Positions 1 to 13,381 are shown, counted from the first letter of the stretch. The stretch: 64,000 nucleotides of DNA from Tetrahymena elliotti 4EA (GCA_000231825.2 JH720352.1:183182-247181); one strand, 5' to 3'. Numbers and translations are program-made. Notes: a model not told the origin generated them from the letters alone.

Positions 1-91
1 CAATAAAAATTATTTTTAAAAAATTAAAAATGAGTAAGATTCTTTTTTAACTGATCTATTAGAATATTTTTGATTAGTTTAAATCTTTATA

Positions 92-793
92 TCAAATATT
101 TTAGTAAAATAGAACATTTAAGTAAATAAAAAGTAGAAAATTTATTTTAATTTCAAAATTGTTTTTAAGGATAGATTTATTTTTTTGATAATATTTTATT
201 TCTTAGCATTATTGAGGGTTTTATATATATTTAATAAGGAATTTAGCTAGTTCTTCATATTATTATTTCTCTTATACTTTACTGTCTTTTAGCCAATAGT
301 TATTTATATTTTGAAGATAGTGCTTGAATAATGGTTTAAGAATAGATTTCTCAACAATATTTTTCAACTTCATATTCCACCTTTTACCATTTAATTTAAG
401 ACTACATTTTATAAATTTGCTCAAAGAATCATAATTGTAAGATACATTTGCTAATTTACAGTAAAGCTTTTAGTTTTATGGGTCCTTTTCATTTTCAATA
501 AACCTTTGAAAAGATTTAAGAGTATTCTTAATTAAATTTGCATTTTTAGCATGCAAATATGATACAGCTTTTGTGATACTGTTTTCAAATTGTTAAGTAG
601 ATTAATCTTAGATGTAGCCTTTCCTCATCTCATCATCTGAAGATGATTCATCTAGACGCTACTAGATTTATTTAGAGTGAGCATCTTATTCAGAGGTGTA
701 ACATTAGGCAATATCAAGGAACATTTAAATAGAAAAGTATGGGCAGTTTAAAATTTTTAACTCTTGAGTTTCTTTATTATTTAACATTTCCAT
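92..793 (-). CDS. Orphan hypothetical protein, 233 aa, single exon
   Basis: Reading with TAA/TAG as Gln gives one open frame of 233 residues, starting MEMLNNKETQELK and ending at TGA (92-94). The first half holds a short acidic Ser/Asp patch (DESSSDDEM) and the middle is Lys/Leu-rich and probably helical (for example KNANLIKNTLKSFQRF and KLKNIVEKSILKPLFKHY). I see no signal peptide, membrane segment or catalytic motif. A second in-frame ATG lies two codons downstream, so the start could be 787. The last 30 codons are A+T-rich and less protein-like, so the 3' end may really involve an intron running out of the window. I do not recognise the family. The long TGA-free frame, compositionally richer than its flanks, is the support for coding. 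Confidence 0.55.
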
Positions 794-2921
794 TTCAATT
801 TGGTGTTTAATTGTTGTTATTTTAATTTATTCATAATCATTCAATTATAAGATTAAACTGTTTAAAAATATATTGATTTATTTATAATGAAAAAAGTGAA
901 TTTTTTAGAAACTTTTGATTGATAAATTCCTATTTCAATGATTACTCTTTTTTCTATTTATTTAAGTAAATTACTCTATTTTTCTTTTTTCTGAGTTAAC
1001 TTTTGTATTTTCTTAATTTCTAGTAAAAAATGACAAAAAATTTAACTTTAACTCTCTATTATAAAGAGAGATTAACATTTTAAAGAGTATGTTTAAATTA
1101 ATTTGTTATTTCCATAAAAGTAAATAGGTAATATTAACATTTTATTTGTTTCTGTTAATGTAACAAAAGTTAAATATCTTTATTTTATGCGCTTAATCTA
1201 GCTTGAAAAAATTCTTTATTTGCAATTTTGATATTATTTAAAAACAAGTATATGTGAGTATATCTATCACCCAGTAACATTAAAAAGGAATTGCTAATCA
1301 CTTTAAAAGATAAATCTACATAAAAGCATCTTTTAAACTCAGTAAAGATTGAGCCAAAGTACCTACTATTTCTTGGGAATAAAATATTTTAGTTCATATC
1401 TTTGAACAATATTTCTTAGCAAATATAGAAATGAATACTAATTTAATTATTATAATAGTTTCTCTCTGTTAATCTCTTAATGAGCATCACTTTTACAAAA
1501 TTTTTGATTTTGATTGTTAGTAAATCTGAAATAGATTAAAGGCTATAAACAACTATCTTCTTTATTTTTTTAATGAATTGATGTTTTTGAAGAATAACAA
1601 ATTAAATTCTTAACTTTTGCATTCAAAAGAGCCTCTATTTATTATCAATAAAAAAAATTAACAGTCTAAAACTATTCAATAGAAATTCAAGTTTACAATT
1701 TCTTCTTAATCTTTGCTTAAGGAATTAATTTATTTCCCTCTATTTTTTTCAGATTTTTAAAAAGCGAAATATGTTTTTATTTTTCCATATTTCTATTTCA
1801 AATTTTAACTCAGAAAATACTCACACGTTTAGTAGATTTTTGAAATTTGATCCTTTTTCTTTCTAATTTTTGGTAATAATATTTATCATTAAGTAATGAA
1901 CACTTTATGATTTATATCATTATTATATTATTATAAAATGAGTAATCATAGATATTTAGAAATGCGAAAAAAATTTTAAACTATGATATTTTAAATCATT
2001 TTATTAAAATATATTCAAATTTAAAAAGCATTTTTACTGATATATTTAAAATTATTGTAATTATTTGCTCAATTTAAATAATAAAGTAAATTATTTATAT
2101 CTTACAGTAAAATCAGAAAAGAATAAATGTTTCTATCCTCTAAATTTCCAAGTAAAATTATTAAATTTAAATTCAAGTGCAAAGTTTAGTGCCACCAAAT
2201 AAGTAAAATTTTTCATATTAAAACTGCTTAAAATGTTTTTAAAATTATTTGAAAACTATTTATTCAATATTTTCCTGTTTCTTTTTTGTTGGATTTTTAT
2301 GTTAACTAACCTAATAAATTTAAATCAATTTTTGAAAATGAGTTTTAATTAGATTATTCTAAAAATTTCCTTCAAGATATAATTTAAGTCACTTTAAATA
2401 ATTAAAAATAGTATTATTTTAAACTTTTAACAAAAATAAAATCAAGTATTTATTTATTAAAACTTATATTTTTATATTTAACTTAATAAAGTAGAATTTT
2501 TAGAATGATGTCTATCAATAACTATACTTTTTCCAAAAAATTAAAATTTTGTTCCTAAAAATTAGAATTAATTGTATTAAATATTTTTTTAAAAAATTTT
2601 TATTCTTTTTAAATTAAAAAGGTAAAATATTTTGAGAAGCTTTAACTCTTTTTAAACTAAATAAATATTTAAAAAATTAAAAATATCTTTCAATCAAAAT
2701 AAATTTTGTTAAAAATTGCTAAAATTCTATTTAATATTAGATATTTAATAAAGCAATAATGTACTTGGATATTAAATATAAATTTTGAATCTTTTAATAT
2801 AAAGTTTAATATGGTTTGAAGTTTTTATATTCAGTTTTATTAGTGATATTTATCATAGGTAGAAAAAATTTTAATTTAATAGATCTGATAAATGTAAAAC
2901 AAAAGAAAAATATTTTTCTTA
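794..2921. other. Non-coding stretch
   Basis: A+T-rich sequence with no coding frame I can support. From about 1430 onward it resembles 12170-13380, the other arm of a segmental duplication: shared words occur near 1610/12255 (TTAACTTTTGC), 1695/12345 (TTTACAATTTCTTCTTAAT) and 2230/12567 (TGCTTAAAAT). Confidence 0.5.
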
Positions 2922-5900
2922 TCAATTTCCAAAGTAGCTCAATTAACTTTGCATAAAACAAGTCTTAGAATCTTCATTATCCCTGAATTGTATTTTAACT
3001 AATTACTTTTTTAAGTTTTAACCACTAATATATCAGATGATAAAACAAATTATACCTTACAGTCAGATTTAAAAATTTCAATTTTTTACAATTTCTAATT
3101 CCTGATATAAACTGACTCTAGCCATCAGCATTATATCTATTATATCTTATATACATTTTTTTAAAATAAAGATAAATTTAAGAATGCTTATTTACTTAAC
3201 ATTTAAGACTAAATTAGAAAGTATTTAGCATTATGATAATCCTTATCCAAGACTTCTAATTCCTTCATCTCCTATTTCGTTCATACTAAAATTTAATTTT
3301 AACACTTACTAAAAGCTACTATTAATTATTTACTTTAGGTTAAGATTCAAGCTCTTCAGATTTAAACACTTTGCTATTCCAAAAATTAAGGCCGAAACAC
3401 CTTCGTCTCTTATGCTGTTGCTACTAATAAATATAAAGAAAATTCTAATTAAAACTAGTAAAAAAGATTATATTTCTTACTTCAAATTTAAATCTAAAGA
3501 TACTAAAGATTGTACCTTCGAAATTCCAAACCCAAAACCTGAAACTCCTTTATCCGTGAGGCAAACCTTGCTTAAAATGACCAAAATACTTTAAAATATT
3601 TAATTTTAATTCATTAAAAATACTATAAATCAATCTATATTGCTTTTAGCTATTTACAGTTGGATAAACCACTAATTAATTCTGAGATGGTCTATTAATC
3701 TATTTAGTTTTCACTAATAAAATGTATGAAAATTAATTTTTTTCTCAATTAATAAATAAACTACTCTAAATTAATTGAAAGAAAAGACAAATCGACACAC
3801 TAAGACAATCTTTATCCCAACACACTAGCTCCCTTTTTCTTAATTTTGTTTTTACTATTAAAATTTTAAATTAGCATTATTTATCAAATGAAAATTACAA
3901 AATTTTCTTACCCCAATAAGAGTTGCAAAGATGCTAGGTGCTTTAGATGAGAAAATGCGTGTGCAAGGGAGATGAGTCCCTTATCTCCTATTTTATTTTA
4001 CCTAAAACATGAAATTAAACTTAATAATTTAATATATATTTTGTAAAATCTTTACGTTAGATTAATTACAACACTCTCTAAGTTCTCGCATAATTCTATT
4101 CCTTGTGAAAACTTTGATAATCCCTAATCAGTTATTCCATTATTACTAAAATTATTTTTAAAATAAATTTAGTAAAAAGTTTAAATTAAAATTAAAATTA
4201 CAAAAAATTAAAGTTGATAGTGGAAAGTTTAGCATATTATGACATAGCATCACCAATATCTTTAATTGATTTATCTCCTATTTAGAGTTGCTACCTTTAA
4301 TTTTATTAAATAGGCTATATTAAATTTTAAATATAATATACGGTGTTATAAATGACAAAGATTAAATAGTGTCACAAAGAGATAGTTGCTTAAAACAGTT
4401 AGAAATTCCTTAGTCTGATATCTTATTCTTTCTTAATTTAAAAAATATAATTTTATTGAATTCTTTCTTTATTATATACCCTAATGTTAAACCCAATTAT
4501 GTTATTGTTTTACTAAGAGATAGTCCTTCTCCTATTCCAGAAACTCCATCATCCCCAAATTCATTGTCACTTAAAAAATTAGAGATAGTAATATTTAAAA
4601 TGATTTTAAATTTTATTTACTATAAATCTAAAACTAAATTCATGAGATTCTAATGCTGACCTAACATTTAAGAAAATTAGATAATACCCTCATCTTAAAT
4701 CAAATTTTATCTATTTTTATTTATATTAAAAAATAATAACTGTTTTAAATGAAATAATTTACTCAAACGATATTTTAAGATCTTTTAACTTTTCAAACTT
4801 TACTATTTCATTACCAAAATTAGTGATGCCTTTATCTTTAATTTAATTGTACCTATTTTCAACAAAAATATAAAGTAATTACTTTAACTTTATTTGTTTT
4901 TGTATTTCTAAAAAATAGAAATCATCTTTTAAATTATGTTATTTATTTACAATAACCGATCTTAATAACAAATCTATGTTGGAAATAAATAAAATCAAAG
5001 CATGTTTATTCGTAGGTTATTTCAAAATTAATCTGAAATTTTTTTATAGAATTATATATATTATTAAATATTGCTGATTTATATAGTTGATGTATTGCTA
5101 AAAATGGTAATATTTAATTAAGCTTCTAAGTTTTTTTAAAGTAATTTTGTTTCATACTCTAATTTATTAGTTTTGACTTATTAATTTCTTTAAATTAACA
5201 AAAATTATCTAAATTTAAATATAAACTAGGTATAATATCATTTTTAAACCCTCATTACTCATAAAAATATATAATTTGAAAAAATTAAATATGATTATCA
5301 TCCAATATTTTAACAATTTTAATTTAAAAAAACTTAGATTTCATTTTATGTAATAGAATATTAAAATTTAATTTTTATAAAATTTACTTTAAAGAGAGAT
5401 CAAGAATAGTCAAATTTAAACATTTTGCTAACTGTTAAGCTAAACCTTAAATACCATTATCTTATAGACTATTATTACTTAAATGAAGTTTTATCAGATA
5501 TCTAAAATATTATAAAGGTCAATCTACTTTAAAATTAACTGCAAATTTTGTAATTTAAGACATTATGCCAATCCACTACATAATCCGATAGTTCCATTTT
5601 AGCAAATCTAATTTTTACTTTATTTTATTTTAGAAATAAAAATAAAATTTTTGCAGTAAAAATCTTAATTTTAATTTAACTAACTAACTAACGAATTATT
5701 TACTTTAAATTTAAAGATATATATGTCAGGTTTGGGCAAAATGATAGCCCTAATCCCAGATTTTAAGCACCTTTAACGCCAATGATATTATGGCTGCATT
5801 TAAAAAATTTTAATTCAAAATATTTAGAGTTAAAATTACCTAAGATTTATATTAATTTATTATAATTTCTAACAATTACTTATAGAATTTATAATAGTAC

Positions 5901-6076
5901 TAATTCCTTCATTTTTGATGTAATTCATTCTTATTTTATCAATAAATTAGAATTAGACCACTCAATTTTTAATTTTTTTACTCTAGTTATAAGCTTAATT
6001 GAGTAAGATTAGTGCACTAAAGTAATCCAAACTCTAGTACAGATGTGCATAAATCTCCTAATCTTTTCCAACTCAT
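2922..6076 (-). CDS. Leucine-rich repeat (RNI-type) protein, 18 exons, 536 aa
   Basis: Eighteen exons (high to low): 5982-6076, 5704-5793, 5528-5617, 5388-5501, 4763-4852, 4621-4710, 4480-4569, 4342-4431, 4202-4294, 4056-4145, 3912-4001, 3765-3854, 3624-3713, 3481-3588, 3334-3423, 3196-3285, 3056-3115 and 2922-2982. Every intron is GT-AG and phase 2, and the spliced frame is 1611 nt with a single final TGA. Thirteen internal exons are exactly 90 nt, each giving one 30-residue repeat of the form NxIGDxGxxxLGxGL then C/S..L..L.L.L; the others are 60, 93, 108 and 114 nt. The repeat matches the ribonuclease-inhibitor class, which forms a curved protein-binding scaffold. No kinase, signal or membrane segment is seen. 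The start MSWKRLGDLC is the first ATG of the first repeat-like exon; an exon further upstream cannot be excluded. The partner is unknown. Confidence 0.88.
5200..5265 (-). pseudogene. Decayed LRR exon inside an intron of the LRR gene
   Basis: The intron 4853-5387 is 535 nt, far longer than its neighbours. Within it the minus strand reads GFKNDIIPSLYLNLD in the register of a repeat exon, preceded by an in-frame TGA. The expected GT donor after the LxLxL codons is lost (GATAATTT). It looks like a former 90-nt repeat exon now skipped. Confidence 0.5.
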
Positions 6077-6833
6077 TTTTTTAAGGTAAAAAAATTAATT
6101 TAAAAAAAATAAAAAATATTTACCTTAAAGTTAAAGTCAATTTATCAAAATTCATTTTCTCAATAGTTTTAAACTTTTATTATTAAAAAAAATATATATA
6201 TTGATTAAAAATGTTAAAAAATTAATAATACTTAATCTAAGCTTTACAGACTCATTTTAATATTTATTTTATTTTAGGCTTACTTTCTTATTTATTTTAT
6301 TAATTTAACTAAATCTATGAATTCTTTTATTTACAATTATGTTTTTTTTTTAATTTAAATTTGTTAGTTAGTAAAAATGAATTCTTAATTTTATTTATGC
6401 AAATTAATTCAAATTTAAGATAAGATATTATAAAAATAGCCCTTCTACAATTAAAACTAAAAAAATATAATAAATTATTTAAATTATGATTTATTGAAAG
6501 TGTTTTAGATTAAAATAATTAAAATATTATTGTTATCTAATCATATTAATCATCTTGAGGAGGTGGCTATTATAAATCTTGCTTTTTAGCATAATTTTAT
6601 AATAATATGCTAAAGCTATTTATTGGTATTTAAGATTTTATTAAATTCCATCATCCTACTTCTCCAAGTCTATTAAACATGTAGAGAGATTTATAATATA
6701 GAGTAAAAATTAGATTAGAGATTAAGAGATTAAACAAAACAGCTTGAAAGTAAAATATTTTTTATTTTTGAATAAAAATAACAAAGAGAAAATTTTAATA
6801 TTTTATATCTGTAAAGTTTAGGAAGATGAATGA

Positions 6834-7447
6834 ATGAATGAATAGAAGCGAAATTTCAGAGCTTACTAAAATCTTAGTATTTATGCCAATAAATCCTAGA
6901 TTTTCAAAAATACTCATTTAAGGTAGAGTGCAGCTGTAGCTATTAATGTTTTAATATTGACTATAGCTTTGATTATTGAGGAATTATTTTGTAGACGAGG
7001 TTTCAGGATTGAAGATAATCTAGCTAGAAAATAACTAAATCTATAGATTTCAAAATGTATGCTAAAAAAAAGTTAATTGAAAAAGCAAAGAGTAAGTTTC
7101 CATATTTAAAGAATACTGGGAAAAGTTTATGATAGGAAAAAACCATCTTTTCATTCATATGAAAATATTAGTGATTAAAAAGGACAACCCTACCTCTAAC
7201 TAGAAAGGTAGAAGATTATATTTTTGAAAATTCTAAAGAACTTCATTTGTATCCTAAAAGAATCATGCATATTTATAATAATCTTAATTAGATAATTTAT
7301 TCTTTAGAAAAGAAATTTATTCTAAAGGATTTTAACCATACATAAAAATAATTGCAAATCAATCTTAATGAAGAGAATCTTAAAAAGCAGCTGAAATATT
7401 TATAGAAACAAATGAAAGAGTACTTAAAAATTCTACATCATCCTTGA
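6834..7447 (+). CDS. Small single-pass membrane protein, two exons, 165 aa
   Basis: Exon 1 is 6834-7091 and exon 2 is 7208-7447. The donor is GTAAGT and the acceptor is AAAG at 7204-7207. Both exons are phase 0 and the product ends in HHP before TGA. Start MNEQKRNFR is the only ATG of four overlapping ones (the repeated ATGA motif) that opens this frame; a TGA lies just upstream. Residues about 44-60 (AAVAINVLILTIALII) form one hydrophobic segment followed by CRRG. The C-terminal 80 residues are Lys/Gln/Leu-rich and probably a coiled coil (EENLKKQLKYLQKQMKEYL). No known domain is recognised. A tail-anchored or type II membrane protein is possible. The acceptor choice is my inference. Confidence 0.55.
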
Positions 7448-7639
7448 TAAAAATTAAGCAAAGTTTATTGTAAGCGCTGACATCATGGAATCAAAAAATT
7501 ACAAATAGATATAATATTATTAAAGAAATTTTATAACTTCTATAAAAGCTAAATATGTTTACAATATTAATTTTATTTTGTTCCAAAGAAAATAAATAGA
7601 AAAAAAAAAATTAAAAATGATACAATTTTTTGGTATATC

Positions 7640-8285
7640 TTTTTGATATGATGTAAATTCAAAATGAAAATTGATCATTAAATTTGAAAACGCAATTAAT
7701 GATTATCAACCAAATTTTTGATATAAATCAGATCAGTGTTTTTTAGACAGTTTAATAGAAATAATGAGTCATTTTAAGAGCTTAATTCTTTTATTAATTC
7801 AATAGGTGATCTAATTAATATTTTAGATTCATCATTTTTCATAAGATTTTGTTTTCAAATTACGATACAAGCCTAAATTGTAAATCAAATTATCCAAAAA
7901 ATTTCTTTAGAATATTATTTACTGTTTACTCCAGAATGCAATATTCTTTTAACTTTTAGGTAAGCATTTTTATTAAATTTTACAGATGAACATTCTGACA
8001 AGATCAAATGTGTCTTTAAATATGTTTAAATACTTTTAATCAAAGATTCCTTATTAGTTCGTTTTTTATCTTTTTCCTTATTTGTTTAAAGTAAACATAA
8101 ATCAAGAAGATTAGCAATTATTTACTTATTTATCTAGATAGAGCTTATAATTTAGTTCTTTTGATGTGTACATTAAATTTAAATAAAAAGATATTTTTCG
8201 ATGAAAGTATAGAAAAATATTGTTGGCTTTGCTAGATGAAATTAAATATTAATAGTGAAGAAGTTTAAAAAGAATTAAATTGATA
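7640..8285 (+). pseudogene. Frameshifted coding relic, family unknown
   Basis: Protein-like stretches occur in succession but in different frames: ENAINDYQPNF near 7690, then a long open stretch from about 7735 to 8095 (including NSFINSIGDLINILDSSF and YYLLFTPECNILLTF), then YLDRAYNLVLLMCTLNLN near 8140-8190 and WLCQMKLNINSEEVQKELN ending at a TGA about 8283. No GT-AG introns of acceptable length join them; the only candidate is 24 nt. A broken gene is therefore the best reading. I cannot name the family. It may be unrelated to the intact gene just upstream. Confidence 0.35.
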
Positions 8286-8752
8286 ATTCTCAAAGGCCAA
8301 TCAAAAAGTGGGAATCTGATTAATCTTAATTTTTCTTTACTTAATTTAAATATTAGTTACTATTTTTAAAATTTAACTAAAATAGTTTCTAGCCTTCTAA
8401 GTTTGCTTTCTTAATAAAAGAAGAATATAAGTTAAAAGAAATAGTTCTTTATCTTGAAATACCATTTGTCTAATTTTCTTATAAAAATTAATTTTTGTGG
8501 AATACAGCATTCTTTATTATTCTTTAACAATTAAAATTCATATTTATAAGTGAAGATTAAAAGAATCGGTATTTAAATTAATTCCTATTTTATGATAATT
8601 TAATACAATTTTTTATAATTATATTTAATCAAACAAGTATATAAATTGAGCTAAGATTTTGTCTTATTATAATTGATTTTCATTAAATTAATTTCTAATA
8701 ATACTAAAAGAAAAAAAGAAGAAACTATTAATATACTTTCATCATATCATAC

Positions 8753-11230
8753 ATGAGTAAACTCTAATTTGTATTAATTGCTGCTCTCCTTCTTGTAGCT
8801 GCTTCTGCCAAGACTGCTTAGCAATGGAAGACTCGTAATATTTATCAAATCATCACTGATAGGTAATGAATGAAATTATTTTAATAATTTATTTTACTCA
8901 CTCTGCAAAAATCCAAAATAAAACGCAGTAAAGTAAGATGGATAATTATTGTTAGAATCACATTTTAAAAGCTTATATGTATATAATTTTATTTAAATAT
9001 GTAGATTCGCACTTGCTGATGGATCTAAGCCCTATTGCGATTTAAACAGATAACCCTACTATTGTGGTGGTAACTTCAAGGGTATTGAGAACAATCTTGA
9101 CTACATTCAAGGTAAAATATTCATTTCATTAAACATATTTAATAAATGTCTTGATCTAAAATGAGGAATTTATAAAATATTTTAAATATATAAATTAATT
9201 TTTAAATGCTTCCTAACTTATCTAAAAGCAGTTAGCTTATCTTAACAAAAGATTTTTATTCAAAGATATATAATAATTTCAATTAATTTTTATTTAATCC
9301 TAGGCATGGGTTTCAACGCGATTTGGATCTCTCCTGTTCCTGATAATTATCCAGATGCTTTCCACGGTTATGCTGCCAAGAGCATGACAGAAATCAACAG
9401 CCACTTTGGAGGAGCTGATGGCCTTAAATCTCTTATTGATGCTTGTCATTAGAGAGGTAATTCTATGATTTTATATGTTTACTAGGTTTATTTAAAGCCA
9501 AATACTCTTTGAAAAATTAGAAATATATTTACTTCCATGTTATCTCAAAAGTATTTTTCTCTGAATAAATGAAAATAAGTTTTTCTTACTCAGAATTTAA
9601 TCAATTTGTATGAGATTACTATCATCATATCATTTCTAATTTCAATTTTAAAAGAGTTACACTAAAAATTTACAAATAATCAAGGAAAATAGATAATAAA
9701 TATTTCTTAAAACTTCCCTTTAAAATTATATCTAGAATTTTCATAATATAAAAATGATTGATTTTTTACATTATTCTTTGTCTCAATATAAAATGATCCA
9801 AAAAAAATCAATCATAATAATTTATGAAGAAATATTTTGTTTAAGTATATCCCCATGATAATTTAATTTTTTTATGTATTTTCGATTTAAAATATTTTGA
9901 TATAAATTAGATATCTGGGTTATGGTCGATGTTGTTGCTAATCACATGGGTAATACTGATTAAAACTACTCTGAAAATGTTCCTTTCAACTCTCCTGATC
10001 ACTATCACTCTTACTGTATCATATCTGATTCTGACTTTGGTTCGAAGAACATGTACAATATTTAACACTGCAGACTTGCTGGCCTTGCTGATCTTAACCA
10101 AGAAAATCCTTTTGTTGCTAACTATCTTGTTAACTGGGTTAAGGATCTTGTTTAAACTTACAACATTGATGGTATTAGAATTGGTAATAAAGAATAATTA
10201 ATTATTGAAGGCAGATAAATTTTAAATGTCTCTATTTATCAATAGACCATTTTAAATATTTTAATTTAAATTGATAAGTCTAAACATTAGAATAAAAATA
10301 AATAACTGTTTTTAATTTGAAAAATATTTTTTCAAATAATAATTAAATATTTTATTAATTAATAGATACTGTCCCTGAAGTTCATCCTGATTTCTGGAAA
10401 CAATTTTCTACATCTGCTGGTGTTTTTGCAACTGGTGAAGTTTTTGATGGAGATTTCGGGTATGTCGCCAGCTTTATTCCCTCTGTTGGTTCTGTCTTGA
10501 ATTATCCTTGGTACTTTACCATGAGAGATTTGTTTGTTAACTAGAAAGATATGTGGGCTGTTAGAGATTATTATCAAAACTGGGCTAACTAACATGTTGA
10601 TATTTCTATCCTTACCCCCTTTGTTGATAACCACGATAATGCTCGTTTCCTTTCTGACTAAGTCTTCAACAATGGTAAAGATAGAAACACTCGTATCTAA
10701 CTCTTAAAAGCATACACCACTTTTACTCTTACCTCAATAGGTATTCCTATTTTTTATTATGGAACTGAGCAATACTTCTCTGGTAACACTGATCCCTATG
10801 ACCGTGAACCTATATGGAACAATTTAAATACTAACTCTGAAATGTATTTCTTATTACTTTGATTAATATTTTAATATTTATACTTCATTTAAATTAATTC
10901 AGGTACAAATATATCAAAGCTATTTTATATGCCAAGAATGTAACTGAAGCAGGTTAATAAGGTTAAACTGAAGCTTACTGTGACCAAGATTTATATGCTT
11001 TCTTCAGAGGTTAATTATTTGTGGCCGTTACATCGAAGTCATACAATGTTGTTAGACAAATTGTTTATCATCCTTACTCCGAAGGTCAAATTATTTGCAA
11101 TATTTTCTATCCAACCTAGGATTGTATCTAGATTACTAATAAGTCCTTCAATATTTACCTCAATAATGGAGAAGCTAAGGTTTTCGTTCCCAAGGATTTG
11201 GTCTCAAAATCAACCTAATTTTTGAGATGA
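8753..11230 (+). CDS. Secreted alpha-amylase, GH13, six exons, 482 aa
   Basis: Exons are 8753-8862, 9005-9111, 9304-9456, 9911-10183, 10366-10843 and 10903-11230; the spliced frame is 1449 nt and ends at TGA. The start MSKLQFVLIAALLLVAASA is a classic signal peptide, so the enzyme is exported. All GH13 landmarks are visible: region I DVVANH, region II GIRIDTVPEVH with nucleophile D215, region III GEVFDG with acid/base E239, and region IV FVDNHDNAR with D305. The N-terminal RNIYQIITDRFA and GFNAIWISPVPDN are typical of fungal/protist alpha-amylases that cleave internal alpha-1,4 bonds of starch. The C-terminal 120 residues form the usual beta domain. It likely serves extracellular or food-vacuole starch digestion. 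The frame uses TAA/TAG Gln codons throughout. The third intron (454 nt) is unusually long for this window. Confidence 0.93.
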
Positions 11231-13381
11231 ATAGAAAACCAAATATTCGAGAAATTTTATGAATAATATGATTTTATATATATAAAGATCTGAGTGTCAA
11301 ATAATTTTTATTTTGATAAAGTATAATATGTAATATATTTTCTGCATTTTTGCTTGAATAAATGCAATTCAAAAAACAAACATCTTAAACTAAATCTATT
11401 TATTAGTAACTGTACTCTTCTTATGAAACTCTGTATTGGTGGTGTTCAACTTTTTTTACCAACCCTATAGATTTACTTAACAAGATCTTAGCTTAAATTC
11501 TTTAGAAAGATATTACTAAAGAGAAGTATAAAGTTAAAACCTAGTTTTTTTTTTCCATTTTTAAAGCATGAAATTCTTAGATTAAAACAGAAAGGCTCAA
11601 TTTGAATTATTATTTTTTTCGAAATTGACAAAAAAATTGCAAATATTTAAAAATGTTAGCAGCCAATTAAATCAATATAATATTTGCTTTAAGTTTTTTG
11701 AAGTTAATGAGCAAATTATAAACAAAAAATATGAATTTTACAAAAATTAAAAAGAGAACTAAATTGATTATAATTTTCTAATGTCATACAAAACTTAATA
11801 TTCTGAGTTAAATTCTAGGAATTATATGATTGAGTTATTATTCATCAAAAAAAAATAATGAAAGTTTTAGTTAAAATTAATTTTCTTTGTATTGACTTTG
11901 TTGCTAGACCTAATATTTGATTAATTCTTTGTTTAAAATTTATCATTGTTCTTATCTTCTTATTTTTATGGTTTGATGTCATTTTAATAGAATGAGTACT
12001 AAATTATAATTCTCTATTTTTACTTAAATGGGTTTGTAAACAAACATAAAATTGCAATTTTATTAAGATTTTTTCTTTCAAAAAAATTAATAATAATAAT
12101 TTTACTGCAAACATAAAAATTTTTTACTTTGATTATTTTTCTACTTTGTCCCTCTAAACTAACATCACATTTACAACAAAATTGTAGGTTTCGACTATTC
12201 CCAATCAGAGATTGTTCTCTCAATCAATTTTTTTGAATTATAAAAACTGAAAAGCTTAACTTTTGCTTAAAACAACCTCAATTTAAAACTAATAAAGAAA
12301 AAATATCACAATTTACTATGAATTAATATAAATTTACTGTTTACAATTTCTTCTTAATTTTTCACTTATGTTATTAGTTTTTTTATATATCTTCTCTTTT
12401 ATGAAAAATAAAAAGTCAAATATGTCTTATGTTATTTATATTTATATTCAAAATAATAAATGAAACTAAATTTTCACTAAAAAGTAAATAAAAAATTTTG
12501 AATGCAAATATTTAGTAGATTTTACTAATTTAATACTCTTTCTAGTAAGAATAATAATTTGAAATATGCTTAAAATATTTTTGAGAAAATTTAACAGCTA
12601 TTTATTCAAAATTATCAAATATTTTTATTTTTTAGCTTAATTATATTAACCTAATATCAATAATTGAAAAAGAATGCTTCTCGTCAAATTTTTCAAAGCA
12701 TAAAATGTAAGTTAAAAGTTAAAGCCCTTCAAAGAAATTTAAAGTACTAATTAATCTTAAGTTATATCCATAAATGATCATTTTATGATTATATTTTAGA
12801 ATTTAACTATTCATATGAGATAAGTTAAATATTTCTTTAAAAAATTTAATTATATGATATTAAAATATGAACAAATATATTTTAACAAATACTTAAAAAT
12901 TAAAAAATTCTTACTATCAATAGAAAATTATTTTAAAATATCTCATTTTGATATTAGATTTCAAAAAAAATAAACAATATAGAAGAGAAAAATGATACCT
13001 CTAACTCTATAGGAAAAAAGTGTATGTCTTATTGTGAAAAGTTCTATTTTAAAATAAAACTTTTCAAAATAGATAGGTCTTATACATTTTTTTTTAGATC
13101 ACATTAGACATACCATTTTCCCGAATATTAAACAATAATTAATGAATTTTTAAGACAATATAAATAAATTTAAATCTAATAAAACATTTTATATGGCCTA
13201 CACTACTAGTTTCTCTATTCAGTTTTTTTAATGATATTTACAGTTTAGAAATATTTTTTTATCATTTATTTCTCAAGGGTTATTAAATATAAAATAAAGA
13301 ATACTTATTATTCAAATTAAACAACTCAATTAACTAACTTTAAATAAAATGGCTAAATTCTTTTATATAGTGTAAAAGCTA
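11231..13381. other. Non-coding stretch with duplicated segment
   Basis: Mostly A+T-rich sequence downstream of the amylase. From about 12170 it is the second arm of the duplication that includes 1430-2921. Near 13030-13070 there is an A+T-rich hairpin with arms GAAAAGTT and AACTTTTC. A short minus-strand frame at 12020-12223 (67 codons) is open under the standard code but has no splice or family support. Confidence 0.4.

Noticed and set aside
7957..7984. 24-nt GT-AG segment as an intron in the relic upstream of the amylase
   Set aside because: Far shorter than any other intron here (minimum about 45 nt) and it does not resolve the remaining frame changes.
12020..12223. 67-codon minus-strand frame with a CCKC motif
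   Set aside because: It falls in the duplicated flank of the LRR pseudogene. The other arm (about 1470-1560) retains only part of it and in a poorly matching frame, so a gene is not supported.
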